From: an uncultured Collinsella sp.
Lineage (GTDB): Bacteria; Actinomycetota; Coriobacteriia; Coriobacteriales; Coriobacteriaceae
Assembly (NCBI GenBank): GCA_900541785.1
Contig: UQKY01000010.1
Span: 1-53,137 of the forward strand
Direction: 5' to 3'
DNA: 53,137 nucleotides
Shown here: positions 8,467 to 16,024 of the stretch, in pieces
Layout of the letters: every line of letters begins with the position of its first letter
Numbering within the stretch: position 1 is the first letter of the stretch
Program-made: the position numbers and the translations under genes
Notes under the pieces: model-generated
The model's input: only the letters and a program-made list of their open reading frames with translations
Told to the model about the DNA's origin: nothing
Databases searched by the model: none

Positions 8467-10386
8467 CTACTCCAGCTCAAACGCTCCGGTATAGAGCTGG
8501 TAGTAATACCCGCGCTTGGCGATCAGCTCGTCGTGGTTGCCACGCTCGATGATGCGGCCGTGGTCCAGGCAGATGATCGCATCGGAGTTGCGTACGGTGG
8601 AGAGACGGTGCGCGATGACAAACGTCGTGCGGCCCTCCATGAGCTTATCCATGCCCGCCTGCACGATGGCCTCGGTGCGGGTGTCGATGGAGCTCGTGGC
8701 CTCGTCCAGAATCATTGCCGGCGGATCGGCGACGGCGGCGCGTGCGATCGAAATCAGCTGGCGCTGGCCCTGCGACAGCTGCGCGCCGTTGCCGGTGAGC
8801 ATCGTGTCGTAGCCGTCGGGCAGGCGGGTGATAAAGTCGTCCGCGCCCGCGAGCTTGGCCGCTGCGATGCACTCCTCGTCGGTGGCATCCAGGTTGCCGT
8901 AGCGGATGTTATCCATCACGGTGCCGGTGAACAGGTTCACGTCCTGCAGCACGACGCCCAGCGAGCGGCGCAGATCGGCCTTGCGGATCTTATTGACGTT
9001 GATGCCGTCGTAGCGGATCTTGCCGTCGGCGATGTCATAGAAGCGGTTGATGAGGTTGGTGATGGTCGTCTTGCCGGCACCGGTGGCGCCGACAAACGCG
9101 ACCTTCTGGCCCGGCTTGGCAAACACGGACACGCCGTGCAGCACCTCGTGGTCGGGCGTGTAGCCAAAGTCGACGTTGTCCATGACCAGGTCGCCGCGCA
9201 GCGGTACGTACTCGATCTCGCCGGTTGCGCGGTGCGGATGTTTCCATGCCCACATGCCGGTGTGGTGGTCGGCCTCCTCGAACTCCCAGGTCTCGGGGTT
9301 CACCTGCGCGTTGACGAGCGTCACATAGCCTTCGTCGGCCTCGGGCTTCTCGTCGATAAGCTCAAAGATGCGGTCGGCGCCGGCGAGGCCCATGACCACG
9401 GCGTTGATCTGCTGCGAGATCTGACCGATCTGTCCGCAGAACTGCTTGGTCATGTTGAGGAACGGCACCACGACGGCGATGGACAGCGCCATGCCCGAGA
9501 TGCTCAGGTTGGGCACGCCCAGCGCCAGGAAAATGCCGCCGGCAAGGGCCACCAGCACGTAGAGCAGGTTGCCCAGGTTCATAAGGATAGGCATGAGGAT
9601 GTTGGCGTACATGTTGGCCTTCTGCGAGACCTCGAAGAGCTTTTCGTTGCGCTCGTCAAAATCGGCTTCGGCGGCAGACTCGTGGCAGAATGCCTTGACG
9701 ACCTTCTGGCCGTTCATGACTTCCTCGATATGGCCCTCGACCACGCCGAGCTCGGTCTGCTGCGCAATAAAGAAGCGCGCGGAGTTGGAGCCGAGCAGCT
9801 TGGTCATAAAGGTCATAAAGGCGACGCCTGCCACAATGACCAGGCACATCCAAACGCTGTAGTACAGCATGATAAAGAACACCGTGACGATGACGATGGT
9901 CGTCATGAGCAGGTTGGGCAACGACTGGCTGATCATCTGGCGCAGCGTGTCGATGTCGTTGGTGTAGTGGCTCATGATGTCGCCGCGTTGGTGCGTGTCG
10001 AAGTAGCGGATCGGCAGGTCCTGCATGCGGTTGAACATCTTCTCGCGCAGCTTCTCGAGCGAGCCCTGCGTGACGATGGCCATGGCGCGGTTCCAGAACA
10101 GCGAGGACAGGATGCCGACGCCGTAGATGCAGGCGAGGGTGGTCACGAGCTGTGCGATCTTGGGCTGTGCGGCTTCCCAATCGCCCGACTGCCACGATTC
10201 GCTAATAATCTGCAGGGCGCTCTGAAGGAAAGTCGCGCCGATGGAGTTGATGATGGCGCAGAGTACCACGCCGACGACGACGAGGGGCAAAAGCACGGGG
10301 TAGAAGCCAAAGAGCGTCTTGATGAGGCGCGACATGGTGCCGCCCTTGCGGTTGAGCGCGCGCTCGGCGGTCGTTGCCTTACTCAT
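8467..10386 (-). CDS. Heterodimeric ABC exporter half-transporter, canonical-NBD subunit
   Basis: A 639-residue half-transporter with six membrane segments, then an ATPase domain. Walker A is GATGAGKT at 433-440, the signature is LSQGQ at 537-541, and Walker B is MILDE with the catalytic Glu562 intact. A 45-residue insertion in the linker between the two domains (about 352-397, including TGMWAWKHPH) is seen in some LmrD-like subunits. It overlaps the end of the upstream ABC gene by 8 bases, so the two are translationally coupled and should form one exporter. Together with the MarR gene upstream this suggests drug or toxic-compound efflux. The substrate is not known. Confidence 0.94.
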   Translation of the reverse strand: MSKATTAERALNRKGGTMSRLIKTLFGFYPVLLPLVVVGVVLCAIINSIGATFLQSALQIISESWQSGDWEAAQPKIAQLVTTLACIYGVGILSSLFWNRAMAIVTQGSLEKLREKMFNRMQDLPIRYFDTHQRGDIMSHYTNDIDTLRQMISQSLPNLLMTTIVIVTVFFIMLYYSVWMCLVIVAGVAFMTFMTKLLGSNSARFFIAQQTELGVVEGHIEEVMNGQKVVKAFCHESAAEADFDERNEKLFEVSQKANMYANILMPILMNLGNLLYVLVALAGGIFLALGVPNLSISGMALSIAVVVPFLNMTKQFCGQIGQISQQINAVVMGLAGADRIFELIDEKPEADEGYVTLVNAQVNPETWEFEEADHHTGMWAWKHPHRATGEIEYVPLRGDLVMDNVDFGYTPDHEVLHGVSVFAKPGQKVAFVGATGAGKTTITNLINRFYDIADGKIRYDGINVNKIRKADLRRSLGVVLQDVNLFTGTVMDNIRYGNLDATDEECIAAAKLAGADDFITRLPDGYDTMLTGNGAQLSQGQRQLISIARAAVADPPAMILDEATSSIDTRTEAIVQAGMDKLMEGRTTFVIAHRLSTVRNSDAIICLDHGRIIERGNHDELIAKRGYYYQLYTGAFELE

Positions 10387-12193
10387 GTGCCTCGCCTCCT
10401 TCCTGGGCCTGAGCTTGCGTTACGGATGCCGCGGTGCCGGCTTCGACGGCCCCTTCGCCCTCGGCAGACATCTTGTTTTGCGAGGTAAAGGTCTCGCGGT
10501 AGATTTCGCTCGTCTTGAGCAGCTCGTCGTGGTTACCGATCTGCGCGATACGGCCGCCCTCCATGACGATGATGCGGTCTGCGTCCTGCACGGAGCTAAT
10601 GCGCTGGGCGATGATGAGCTTGGTCGTGTTGGGCAGATAGCTTGCCAACCCCGCGCGAATCTTGGCGTCGGTCTTGGTGTCGACGGCGCTGGTGGAGTCG
10701 TCCAGGATCAAGATCTTGGGGCGACGCAGCAGAGCACGCGCAATGCACAGGCGCTGCTTCTGACCGCCCGAGACATTGGAGCCGCCCTGCTCGATCCAGG
10801 TGTCGTAGCCCTTGGGGAAGCCGTCGACAAACTCGTCGGCGCAGGCCAGATGCGCGGCCTCGCGAACCTCTTCGTCGGTGGCGTTCGGGTCGCCCCAGCG
10901 CAGATTCTCGGCAATGGTGCCGCTAAACAGTACGTTTTTCTGCAATACCATGGCCACTTGGTGGCGCAGCGCGTCCAGGTCGTAGTCGCGTACGTCCATG
11001 CCGCCCACGCGCACGGTGCCCTCGGTGGCGTCGTACAGACGGGCGATGAGGTTTACAAGCGTGGACTTGGCCGAGCCGGTACCGCCGATGATGCCGATGG
11101 TCTCGCCGCTCTTAATGTGCAGGTCGATATCGTCGAGCGCCTGGCGCTTCGCATGCGCGGAATACTTAAAGCTCACGTGGTCAAAGTCGATGGAACCGTC
11201 GGCAACCTCGAGCACGGGCTCGGCGGGATCGGCGATCGTGGGCTCGGCGGCCAGCACCTCGGTAATGCGGTGCGCCGATTCGTCGGCCATGGTCACCATG
11301 ACAAAGATCATCGACAGCTGCATCAGGCTCATGAGGATCTGGAAGCCATAGGTAAAGATCGAGGAGAGCTGGCCCACGTCGAACAGCGTGCCCTGGCTCG
11401 TGATGATGAGCTTGGATCCCAGGTAGATGATGACGACAAATGCGCCGTTGACGCAGATGTTCATCATGGGGTTGTTAAAGGCGAGCAGCTTCTCGGCGCG
11501 GGTGAAGTCCATCTGGACGTCGCGCGCGGCGGTGGCGAACTTCTCCTTCTCAAAGTCTTCGCGCACATAGCTCTTGACCACGCGCATGCCGGTGACGTTT
11601 TCCTCGACGGACTCGTTAAGGGCGTCGTACTTGTGGAACACGCGCGAGAAGATGGGGCGTACCTTAAAGATGATAAAGAACAGTCCAAAGCCCAGCAGCG
11701 GAATGATGACCAGGTAGACCATGGCAACGCTGCCGCCCATGATAAATGCCATGGTAAAGGCGAAGATCAAGACCAGCGGCGCGCGCACGGCGATACGGAT
11801 GATCATCATAAAGGCCTGCTGCACGTTGTTGATGTCAGTGGTCAGGCGCGTGACGAGCGAGGAGCTCGAGAACTCATCGATGTTGGCAAAGCTGAACGTC
11901 TGGATCTTGTAGAACAGGTCGTGACGCAGGTTTTTGGCGAAGCCGCAGCTCGCATGGCTGCAGGTGACGCCGGCAGCGGCGCCAAAGGCAAGCGACGTCA
12001 GCGCGATGAGCACCAAAAAGCCTGCGGTGGGTAGCATCTGGGCGACGGTGGTGCCGTCTTTGATGGCGTCGATCAGGTTGGCGGTGATAAATGGAATCAG
12101 CATCTCGCAGAGCACCTCGCCAAGCACGAGCAATGGCGTGGCAACAGCGACTTTCATATAGTCGCGGATGCTGCCCATGAGGGTTTTAATCAT
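10379..12193 (-). CDS. Heterodimeric ABC exporter half-transporter, degenerate-NBD subunit
   Basis: A 604-residue half-transporter with six membrane segments, then an ATPase. Two catalytic motifs are off-consensus. Walker A reads GGTGSAKS (370-377), with Ala375 where Gly is expected. Walker B reads LILDDS, so Asp499 replaces the catalytic glutamate. The signature VSGGQ (474-478) is normal. This is the pattern of asymmetric exporters such as TM287/288 and BmrCD, with one working and one degenerate ATP site. It overlaps the MarR gene upstream and the partner subunit downstream by 8 bases each. The C-terminal tail (GEGAVEAGTAASVTQAQAQE) is low complexity. Confidence 0.94.
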   Translation of the reverse strand: MIKTLMGSIRDYMKVAVATPLLVLGEVLCEMLIPFITANLIDAIKDGTTVAQMLPTAGFLVLIALTSLAFGAAAGVTCSHASCGFAKNLRHDLFYKIQTFSFANIDEFSSSSLVTRLTTDINNVQQAFMMIIRIAVRAPLVLIFAFTMAFIMGGSVAMVYLVIIPLLGFGLFFIIFKVRPIFSRVFHKYDALNESVEENVTGMRVVKSYVREDFEKEKFATAARDVQMDFTRAEKLLAFNNPMMNICVNGAFVVIIYLGSKLIITSQGTLFDVGQLSSIFTYGFQILMSLMQLSMIFVMVTMADESAHRITEVLAAEPTIADPAEPVLEVADGSIDFDHVSFKYSAHAKRQALDDIDLHIKSGETIGIIGGTGSAKSTLVNLIARLYDATEGTVRVGGMDVRDYDLDALRHQVAMVLQKNVLFSGTIAENLRWGDPNATDEEVREAAHLACADEFVDGFPKGYDTWIEQGGSNVSGGQKQRLCIARALLRRPKILILDDSTSAVDTKTDAKIRAGLASYLPNTTKLIIAQRISSVQDADRIIVMEGGRIAQIGNHDELLKTSEIYRETFTSQNKMSAEGEGAVEAGTAASVTQAQAQEGGEAHE

Positions 12194-12692
12194 CCAGTTC
12201 CTCCCAGGTTACACGGATTTTCTCGAGCATTTCGGCGAGCTGCTCGCGCTCGTCGTGAGTGAGGGCACTAAAGGCCCGTTCTCTAAAGCGGATGCGGGCC
12301 GCCTGGTCGATGCGGGCGTTTTCCCGGCCGGTTTCGGTCAGGCGAATGGTGAGTTGCCGTCGATCCTTGGGGTTACGGCTGCGTTCAATGAGGCCGTTGA
12401 CCTCGAGCTTGGACAGGATCTCGGAAAGCGACCCCGGCTTGAGGTCAAAGTGCATGCCGAGTTTCTGCTGCGACATCTCGCCGCCGGGCTGCTTGGCCAG
12501 CAGGCAGATGATGGGCGCCTTGCCGGACACGCCTCCGCCATGAAAATGCATGTAATGGCCGCAAAAACCCAGGCCGCTCAGGATGCGCTTGGCAAGCCTG
12601 TCTTCCGAGCCAACCGCTTCGGGTACATCAGCCGGCTGTGACGGGTCGCCGCCGGGCTCGTGCGAACAAAGGTTAAGAGGTTCATCGCACAT
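12186..12692 (-). CDS. MarR-family transcriptional regulator of the ABC exporter
   Basis: A 168-residue winged-helix regulator. The core HTH is MSQQKLGMHFDLKPGSLSEI followed by LSKLEVNGLIERSRNPKDRR, whose D-x-R wing and following LTETG are typical of MarR proteins. Residues 1-45 form an unusual N-terminal extension (cysteines at 2, 9 and 44, several histidines) not needed for the family fold. It starts at 12692 with AGGAG 11 bases upstream and overlaps the exporter gene by 8 bases. A good promoter with an inverted repeat over the expected start site lies upstream, so self-repression of the three-gene operon, relieved by an exported compound, is likely (inference). Confidence 0.92.
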   Translation of the reverse strand: MCDEPLNLCSHEPGGDPSQPADVPEAVGSEDRLAKRILSGLGFCGHYMHFHGGGVSGKAPIICLLAKQPGGEMSQQKLGMHFDLKPGSLSEILSKLEVNGLIERSRNPKDRRQLTIRLTETGRENARIDQAARIRFRERAFSALTHDEREQLAEMLEKIRVTWEELDD

Positions 12693-12713
12693 GAATTAGT
12701 GTTGCTCCTTTCT

Positions 12714-12776
12714 TTAGTTAGGTAGTGGAATTGTTTTGTGCCTAACCAATCTAGGAGCACGAGAAATGAATGTCAA
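12714..12776 (-). promoter_or_regulatory. marR-ABC promoter with inverted-repeat operator
   Basis: On the minus strand, a -35 box TTGACA (12771-12776) and a -10 box TAGATT (12748-12753) are 17 bases apart. The inverted repeat TTAGTTAGG (12714-12722) and CCTAACCAA (12741-12749; 8 of 9 matched) spans the -10 edge and the expected start site near 12741. This is where a MarR dimer would block transcription. Confidence 0.75.
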
Positions 12777-12791
12777 GGTACCAAACTTATA

Positions 12792-13022
12792 GTTACGGCG
12801 TTTTGCCAAACGCCGTAACCGCTCGACGCTGCAAACCCGCCAGAGCGGCAATCTGCCTTTCAACTTCGGCGGCATGACCAGAAGGTCAATGCCGCCTTGT
12901 TTCAAGGCACCTTGCTCGCTCTGGCGGGTTTTCGCTGACTTCGCCAAAACATCGGCGTTGCCCTTGTTGGGATAGTCGTTGGGGACGTTCTTGTTTGACT
13001 AGTCATTTAAGAACGTCCCCAA
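12792..13022 (+). repeat. Composite hairpin element, copy D, with GGGGAC palindrome
   Basis: Hairpin 1: GTTACGGCGTTT (12792-12803), loop TGCC, perfect complement to 12819. Outer stem: AAACCCGCCAGAGCG (12833-12847) pairs perfectly with 12917-12931. Inner hairpin: GGCGGCATGACC-AGAA-GGTCAATGCCGCC, with one bulged A. The palindrome TTGGGGACGTTCTT...ACTAGT...AAGAACGTCCCCAA follows at 12979-13022. Unlike the other full copies it does not follow a + strand gene; it fills most of the gap between the divergent marR and pyridoxamine kinase genes. Confidence 0.85.
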
Positions 13023-13161
13023 GTGCTAACTTCCTCTTTCCCGTAACCTTTCCGCAACAATGCGTTCTTCGCGACCGTAGCGCCCGCTCACAACGTTCCC
13101 TGCGCTAAACTTAGTCGCACTATGGCGCTGCTGCGCCGCGCCCGAAACAAGGGAGACCCTC

Positions 13162-13986
13162 ATGAAGAACACTCAGCTGCTGCTGATCAACGATATGTGC
13201 GGCTACGGCAAGGTCGCGCTTTCTGCCATGCTGCCGGTGCTGTCGCACATGGGCTACCGTATCCATAACCTGCCGACGGCGCTCGTTTCCGACACGCTCA
13301 ACTACCCCAAGTTCTACATCCACGACACCACCGAGTACGTGCGTCAAAGCCTCGCTATCTGGGAGGAGCTCGGCTTTGAGTTCGACGCCATCTCGACCGG
13401 CTTTATCGTGACCGAGGAAGAGACGCGCATCATCTCGGACTTTTGCCACCGCCGTGCGCAAAAGGGCACCAAGGTGTTCGTCGACCCCATCATGGGCGAC
13501 AACGGTAAGCTCTACGCCGGCGTGCCCGAGTCCACGATTGGCCTTATGCGGCACCTGCTGGAGTGCGCAGACTACGCGGTACCCAACTATACTGAGGCGT
13601 GCCTGCTCACCGATACGCCCATTGCAGAGCAAATTACGCCCGATGAGGCCCGTGACCTTGTGGACGCCGTGCGCGAGCTGGGTGCCAAATCTGTGGTCAT
13701 TACGAGCGCCGTAGTCAATGGCACGAACGCGGTTATCGGTTACGACCATGTGGCGGGGGAGTACTTTACGATTCCCTTTGAGCTCATTCCGGTCTATTTC
13801 CCGGGCACGGGCGACACGTTCTCGGCGGTGCTCGTCGGCCGCGTTATGGCAGGTTGGAGTCTGCAGCGCGCGACGTCCGATGCCATGCGCGTGGTGGCTG
13901 AGCTTATCGAGCGCAATGCCGACCAAGAGGACAAGTCGGCTGGCCTTCCCATCGAGGCCTGCCTGGATGTGGTTGACCATGAGTAA
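13162..13986 (+). CDS. pdxY: Pyridoxamine/pyridoxal kinase
   Basis: A 274-residue ribokinase-fold enzyme expected to phosphorylate pyridoxal or pyridoxamine with ATP in vitamin B6 salvage. It shows the N-terminal substrate-side motif LLINDMCGYGKVALS, DPIMGDNGKLY at 108-118 and the anion-hole/catalytic motif PGTGDTFSA with Asp218 as the base. Length matches PdxK/PdxY-type kinases (about 275-290). The start follows AAGGGAG. Its stop overlaps the start of the next gene (ATGAGTAA), so the two are likely co-translated. PdxY is the best guess by length and motifs; a related PfkB-type specificity cannot be fully excluded. Confidence 0.88.
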   Translation: MKNTQLLLINDMCGYGKVALSAMLPVLSHMGYRIHNLPTALVSDTLNYPKFYIHDTTEYVRQSLAIWEELGFEFDAISTGFIVTEEETRIISDFCHRRAQKGTKVFVDPIMGDNGKLYAGVPESTIGLMRHLLECADYAVPNYTEACLLTDTPIAEQITPDEARDLVDAVRELGAKSVVITSAVVNGTNAVIGYDHVAGEYFTIPFELIPVYFPGTGDTFSAVLVGRVMAGWSLQRATSDAMRVVAELIERNADQEDKSAGLPIEACLDVVDHE

Positions 13987-14308
13987 TGCTGGCGAGGGCG
14001 GCATCAAGCCTGCGGGCGAGAACAAGCCGCTCGGCGCGCCGCGTGGCAAGCGTCCGCGTATCCGCGTGAGCTGCGTGGACCAGCTGGGTGCGTGCTGCTG
14101 CCACCATGGTCACAAGCCCGGCGACGTCTTCGACTTCGACCGCGATCGCGGCAAGATGTGCGCCATGGCCTGTCACGTGGGCTTTCCCTATATCGATATC
14201 CTGCGCTATGGCGGAACCGTGCCTGGCAACGAGCCCGGCACGGCAAAGTTCTGCTGCCCCGAAGTCGATACACTGAACGTCTGGCTTGCCGAGATCGTCG
14301 ACGAGTAG
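13979..14308 (+). CDS. TIGR04076-family small Cys-rich protein
   Basis: A 109-residue protein of unknown function. After a basic, Gly/Pro-rich N-terminal tail of about 25 residues it has the family pattern: RIRVSCVDQLGACCCHHGHK, GDVFDFD, MCAMACHVGFPYIDILRYGG and, near the end, KFCCPEVDTLNVWL. The conserved cysteines (CC.CHH, C..AC, CCP) suggest metal or cluster binding, but this is inference. The start overlaps the kinase stop by 8 bases (ATGAGTAA), which ties it to pdxY. I recognise the family from its cysteine spacing; no function is established. Confidence 0.82.
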   Translation: MSNAGEGGIKPAGENKPLGAPRGKRPRIRVSCVDQLGACCCHHGHKPGDVFDFDRDRGKMCAMACHVGFPYIDILRYGGTVPGNEPGTAKFCCPEVDTLNVWLAEIVDE

Positions 14309-14310
14309 TC

Positions 14311-14432
14311 GAGCGTGGATTTTCTCCCACCGAGATAATGAGCGTGGATTTTCTCCCGTTTAGGGCGCACTTGAACGCTCAAAGTGGGAGATTTTCCACG
14401 CTCGTTTTTCATGTGGGAGATTATCCACGCTC
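14311..14432. repeat. Four-copy inverted GAGCGTGGA/TCTCCC repeat
   Basis: Two direct copies, GAGCGTGGATTTTCTCCC (14311 and 14340), are followed by two inverted ones (14384 and 14413) reading GTGGGAGATT-TCCACGCTC. The halves GAGCGTGGA and TCTCCCAC pair with their complements, while the central AT-rich bases are not complementary. It fills the gap between convergent genes (TIGR04076 and tyrosine phosphatase), where it may end transcription from both sides. Confidence 0.85.
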
Positions 14433-14469
14433 GTTTCGCGCCGAAGGCGTGGCCCGCGGCCTCGCTTGC

Positions 14470-14916
14470 CTACAGCTGCTCGAGCATGGACGTGCAGCCG
14501 GCGAGTACGTCGCGGTACGTGGCATCGAAATTGCCGGTGTACCAGGGATCGGCCACGTCGCCGGGACACTCGGTCCAATCGAGCAAGCGCGTAATCTTGC
14601 CGTCGGGGTCGTCGCCAAAGATGCGACGCAGGCCCCGCGCGTTCTCAGCATCCATATAGACAATGTGATCCCAGTCGCCATACTCCGCGCGACGCACCTG
14701 GCGGGCACGGTGCGCAACGACGGGAATCCCGACTTCGCGCAGCTTGGCGACCGTGCCATGATGCGGCGGGTTGCCAATCTCCTCAGTTGAAGTCGCCGCG
14801 GAATCGATGACAAATTCGCCCGCGCGCCCGGCGCGCCGCACCAGCTCGGTAAACACCGACTCAGCCATCGTCGAGCGACAGATGTTGCCATGACAGATAA
14901 ACAGTACGCGTTGCAT
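14470..14916 (-). CDS. Low-molecular-weight protein-tyrosine phosphatase
   Basis: A 148-residue cytoplasmic enzyme that hydrolyses phosphotyrosine. The active-site loop CHGNICRS begins at residue 8, giving the required C-x5-R (Cys8, Arg14) and the following serine. The general-acid Asp is Asp123 in DPWYTGNF, with the aromatic residue after DP seen in bacterial members. Length is typical. The ATG at 14916 has GAAAGG upstream; the longer in-frame reading to 14973 lacks support. It lies 60 bases behind the RpiR gene on the same strand and may be read with it. No tyrosine kinase gene is visible in the window, so its partner is unknown. Confidence 0.94.
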   Translation of the reverse strand: MQRVLFICHGNICRSTMAESVFTELVRRAGRAGEFVIDSAATSTEEIGNPPHHGTVAKLREVGIPVVAHRARQVRRAEYGDWDHIVYMDAENARGLRRIFGDDPDGKITRLLDWTECPGDVADPWYTGNFDATYRDVLAGCTSMLEQL

Positions 14917-14976
14917 AGGGCGATACCTTTCATATAGAAGGCTGCTAAAGAGTCGAAGCCGGGCGCATGCCAAGTT

Positions 14977-15726
14977 TTATTTCTTGGCCAGTTTGAAGTA
15001 GCGCTCAAATATCAATTCGAAAACGTAATAGAACATCAATCGACTGTCGAGGTCCATGCTGCCCAAGCGGATTTCTTTTTGCACGGTGTAGATAGGGTAG
15101 TCGGCTAGTTTCGAGAGAGAATTTCGAGAAAAGCCGGTGAGCGTGACGACCTTGCATCCGCGCGTTTTGGCTATCGATGTGGCGTCAATAGACACCTGCG
15201 TCTCGCTGCTTACGGAAACGCTGAAGACCAGGTCGTTTTTGCCGAGGAGTTCTGCGTAATGCCTCATGACATGGCGTTCACTGAGCGTATCGGTGTTCTT
15301 GCCCATTATTTTGAGCTTTTCAGCCATTTCGAGGCACGGGTACTTCGAAAAGCCCGAGCAGAAGAACACGATATGCGAGGCGTCCTGGATAAGACTCACG
15401 ACCGAATCGATGACCCGGTCGTTAAGCAGATCTTTGGTCTGTACGAGCTGGGTATCAAGAGGAAGCGCCTCGATAGTGAATCGATTGCGGTCGAGCGAGG
15501 CGGAATACGATTGTTTGAGCTCTGTAAACCCCGAGAAGCCAAGCTTGTGGGCAAGCCTGACGATTGTATTGGGAGCGACGAAGAACCGTTCAGCAACGCT
15601 CTTAAGCGTGACATCGTCAATATCATCACGCAGCTCGATGATGTAGCGCATGATCTCGCTTTCGAGATCGTTGAGCTTGCTCTCGCCAGCTCGCACATGA
15701 TCATAAAAAGATTCTTGATCTTTCAT
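14977..15726 (-). CDS. MurR/RpiR-family regulator of alpha-glucoside module 1
   Basis: A 249-residue regulator. The N-terminal HTH_6 domain reads LKSVAERFFVAPNTIVRLAH with KLGFSGFTELK, and the C-terminal SIS sugar-phosphate domain shows SHIVFFCSGFSKYPCLEMAE and NDLVFSVSVSSETQVSIDAT. I start it at 15726, since the family start (MKDQESFYDHV) follows there; the ribosome site is weak. Longer in-frame readings run through the intergenic region. It is divergent from the first GH4-PTS pair, so it most likely senses a phosphorylated glucoside and controls that operon. It is not closely similar to the second RpiR protein of the locus. Confidence 0.9.
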   Translation of the reverse strand: MKDQESFYDHVRAGESKLNDLESEIMRYIIELRDDIDDVTLKSVAERFFVAPNTIVRLAHKLGFSGFTELKQSYSASLDRNRFTIEALPLDTQLVQTKDLLNDRVIDSVVSLIQDASHIVFFCSGFSKYPCLEMAEKLKIMGKNTDTLSERHVMRHYAELLGKNDLVFSVSVSSETQVSIDATSIAKTRGCKVVTLTGFSRNSLSKLADYPIYTVQKEIRLGSMDLDSRLMFYYVFELIFERYFKLAKK

Positions 15727-16024
15727 AAGATGTTTCAGCCCCTCGCACCTCGTCGTATATATGGTACCGCTTTGTGTTGCCAGGTGAGAAATCGGTAATC
15801 GGTCAAGATTGCCTATTGCCCATGAACTGGGCAAACGCGCGTGTCTGCCTACACATATCTGTGTCGTGAGCGAAATCATGTGTCCCCGTTTCGCATTGGC
15901 CCACACGGGGACTCTCAAATGACCTTATGTCGCAAAATATCAATCGAAACGAAGCAAGCCGAGGACAACCGCGGAGCCCAAGGTCTTCGAGAACACCGAT
16001 CAGCCAACCCTGGAGGGACGGAAC
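15727..16024. promoter_or_regulatory. Divergent control region of alpha-glucoside module 1
   Basis: This 298-base gap lies between the divergent RpiR and GH4 genes. Two inverted repeats are visible: TTGCCCA-TGAAC-TGGGCAA at 15816-15834, a plausible regulator site, and GTCCCCGT (15882-15889) with ACGGGGAC (15905-15912), which resembles the GGGGAC repeats elsewhere. No clear -35/-10 pair was assigned. The GH4 ribosome site GGAGGG lies at its end. Confidence 0.5.

Noticed and set aside
8533..12034. Two long + strand reading frames (8533-10488, 10319-12034)
   Set aside because: Both are complements of the ABC exporter genes, with Asp/Gly/His/Val-rich products typical of high-GC shadow frames.
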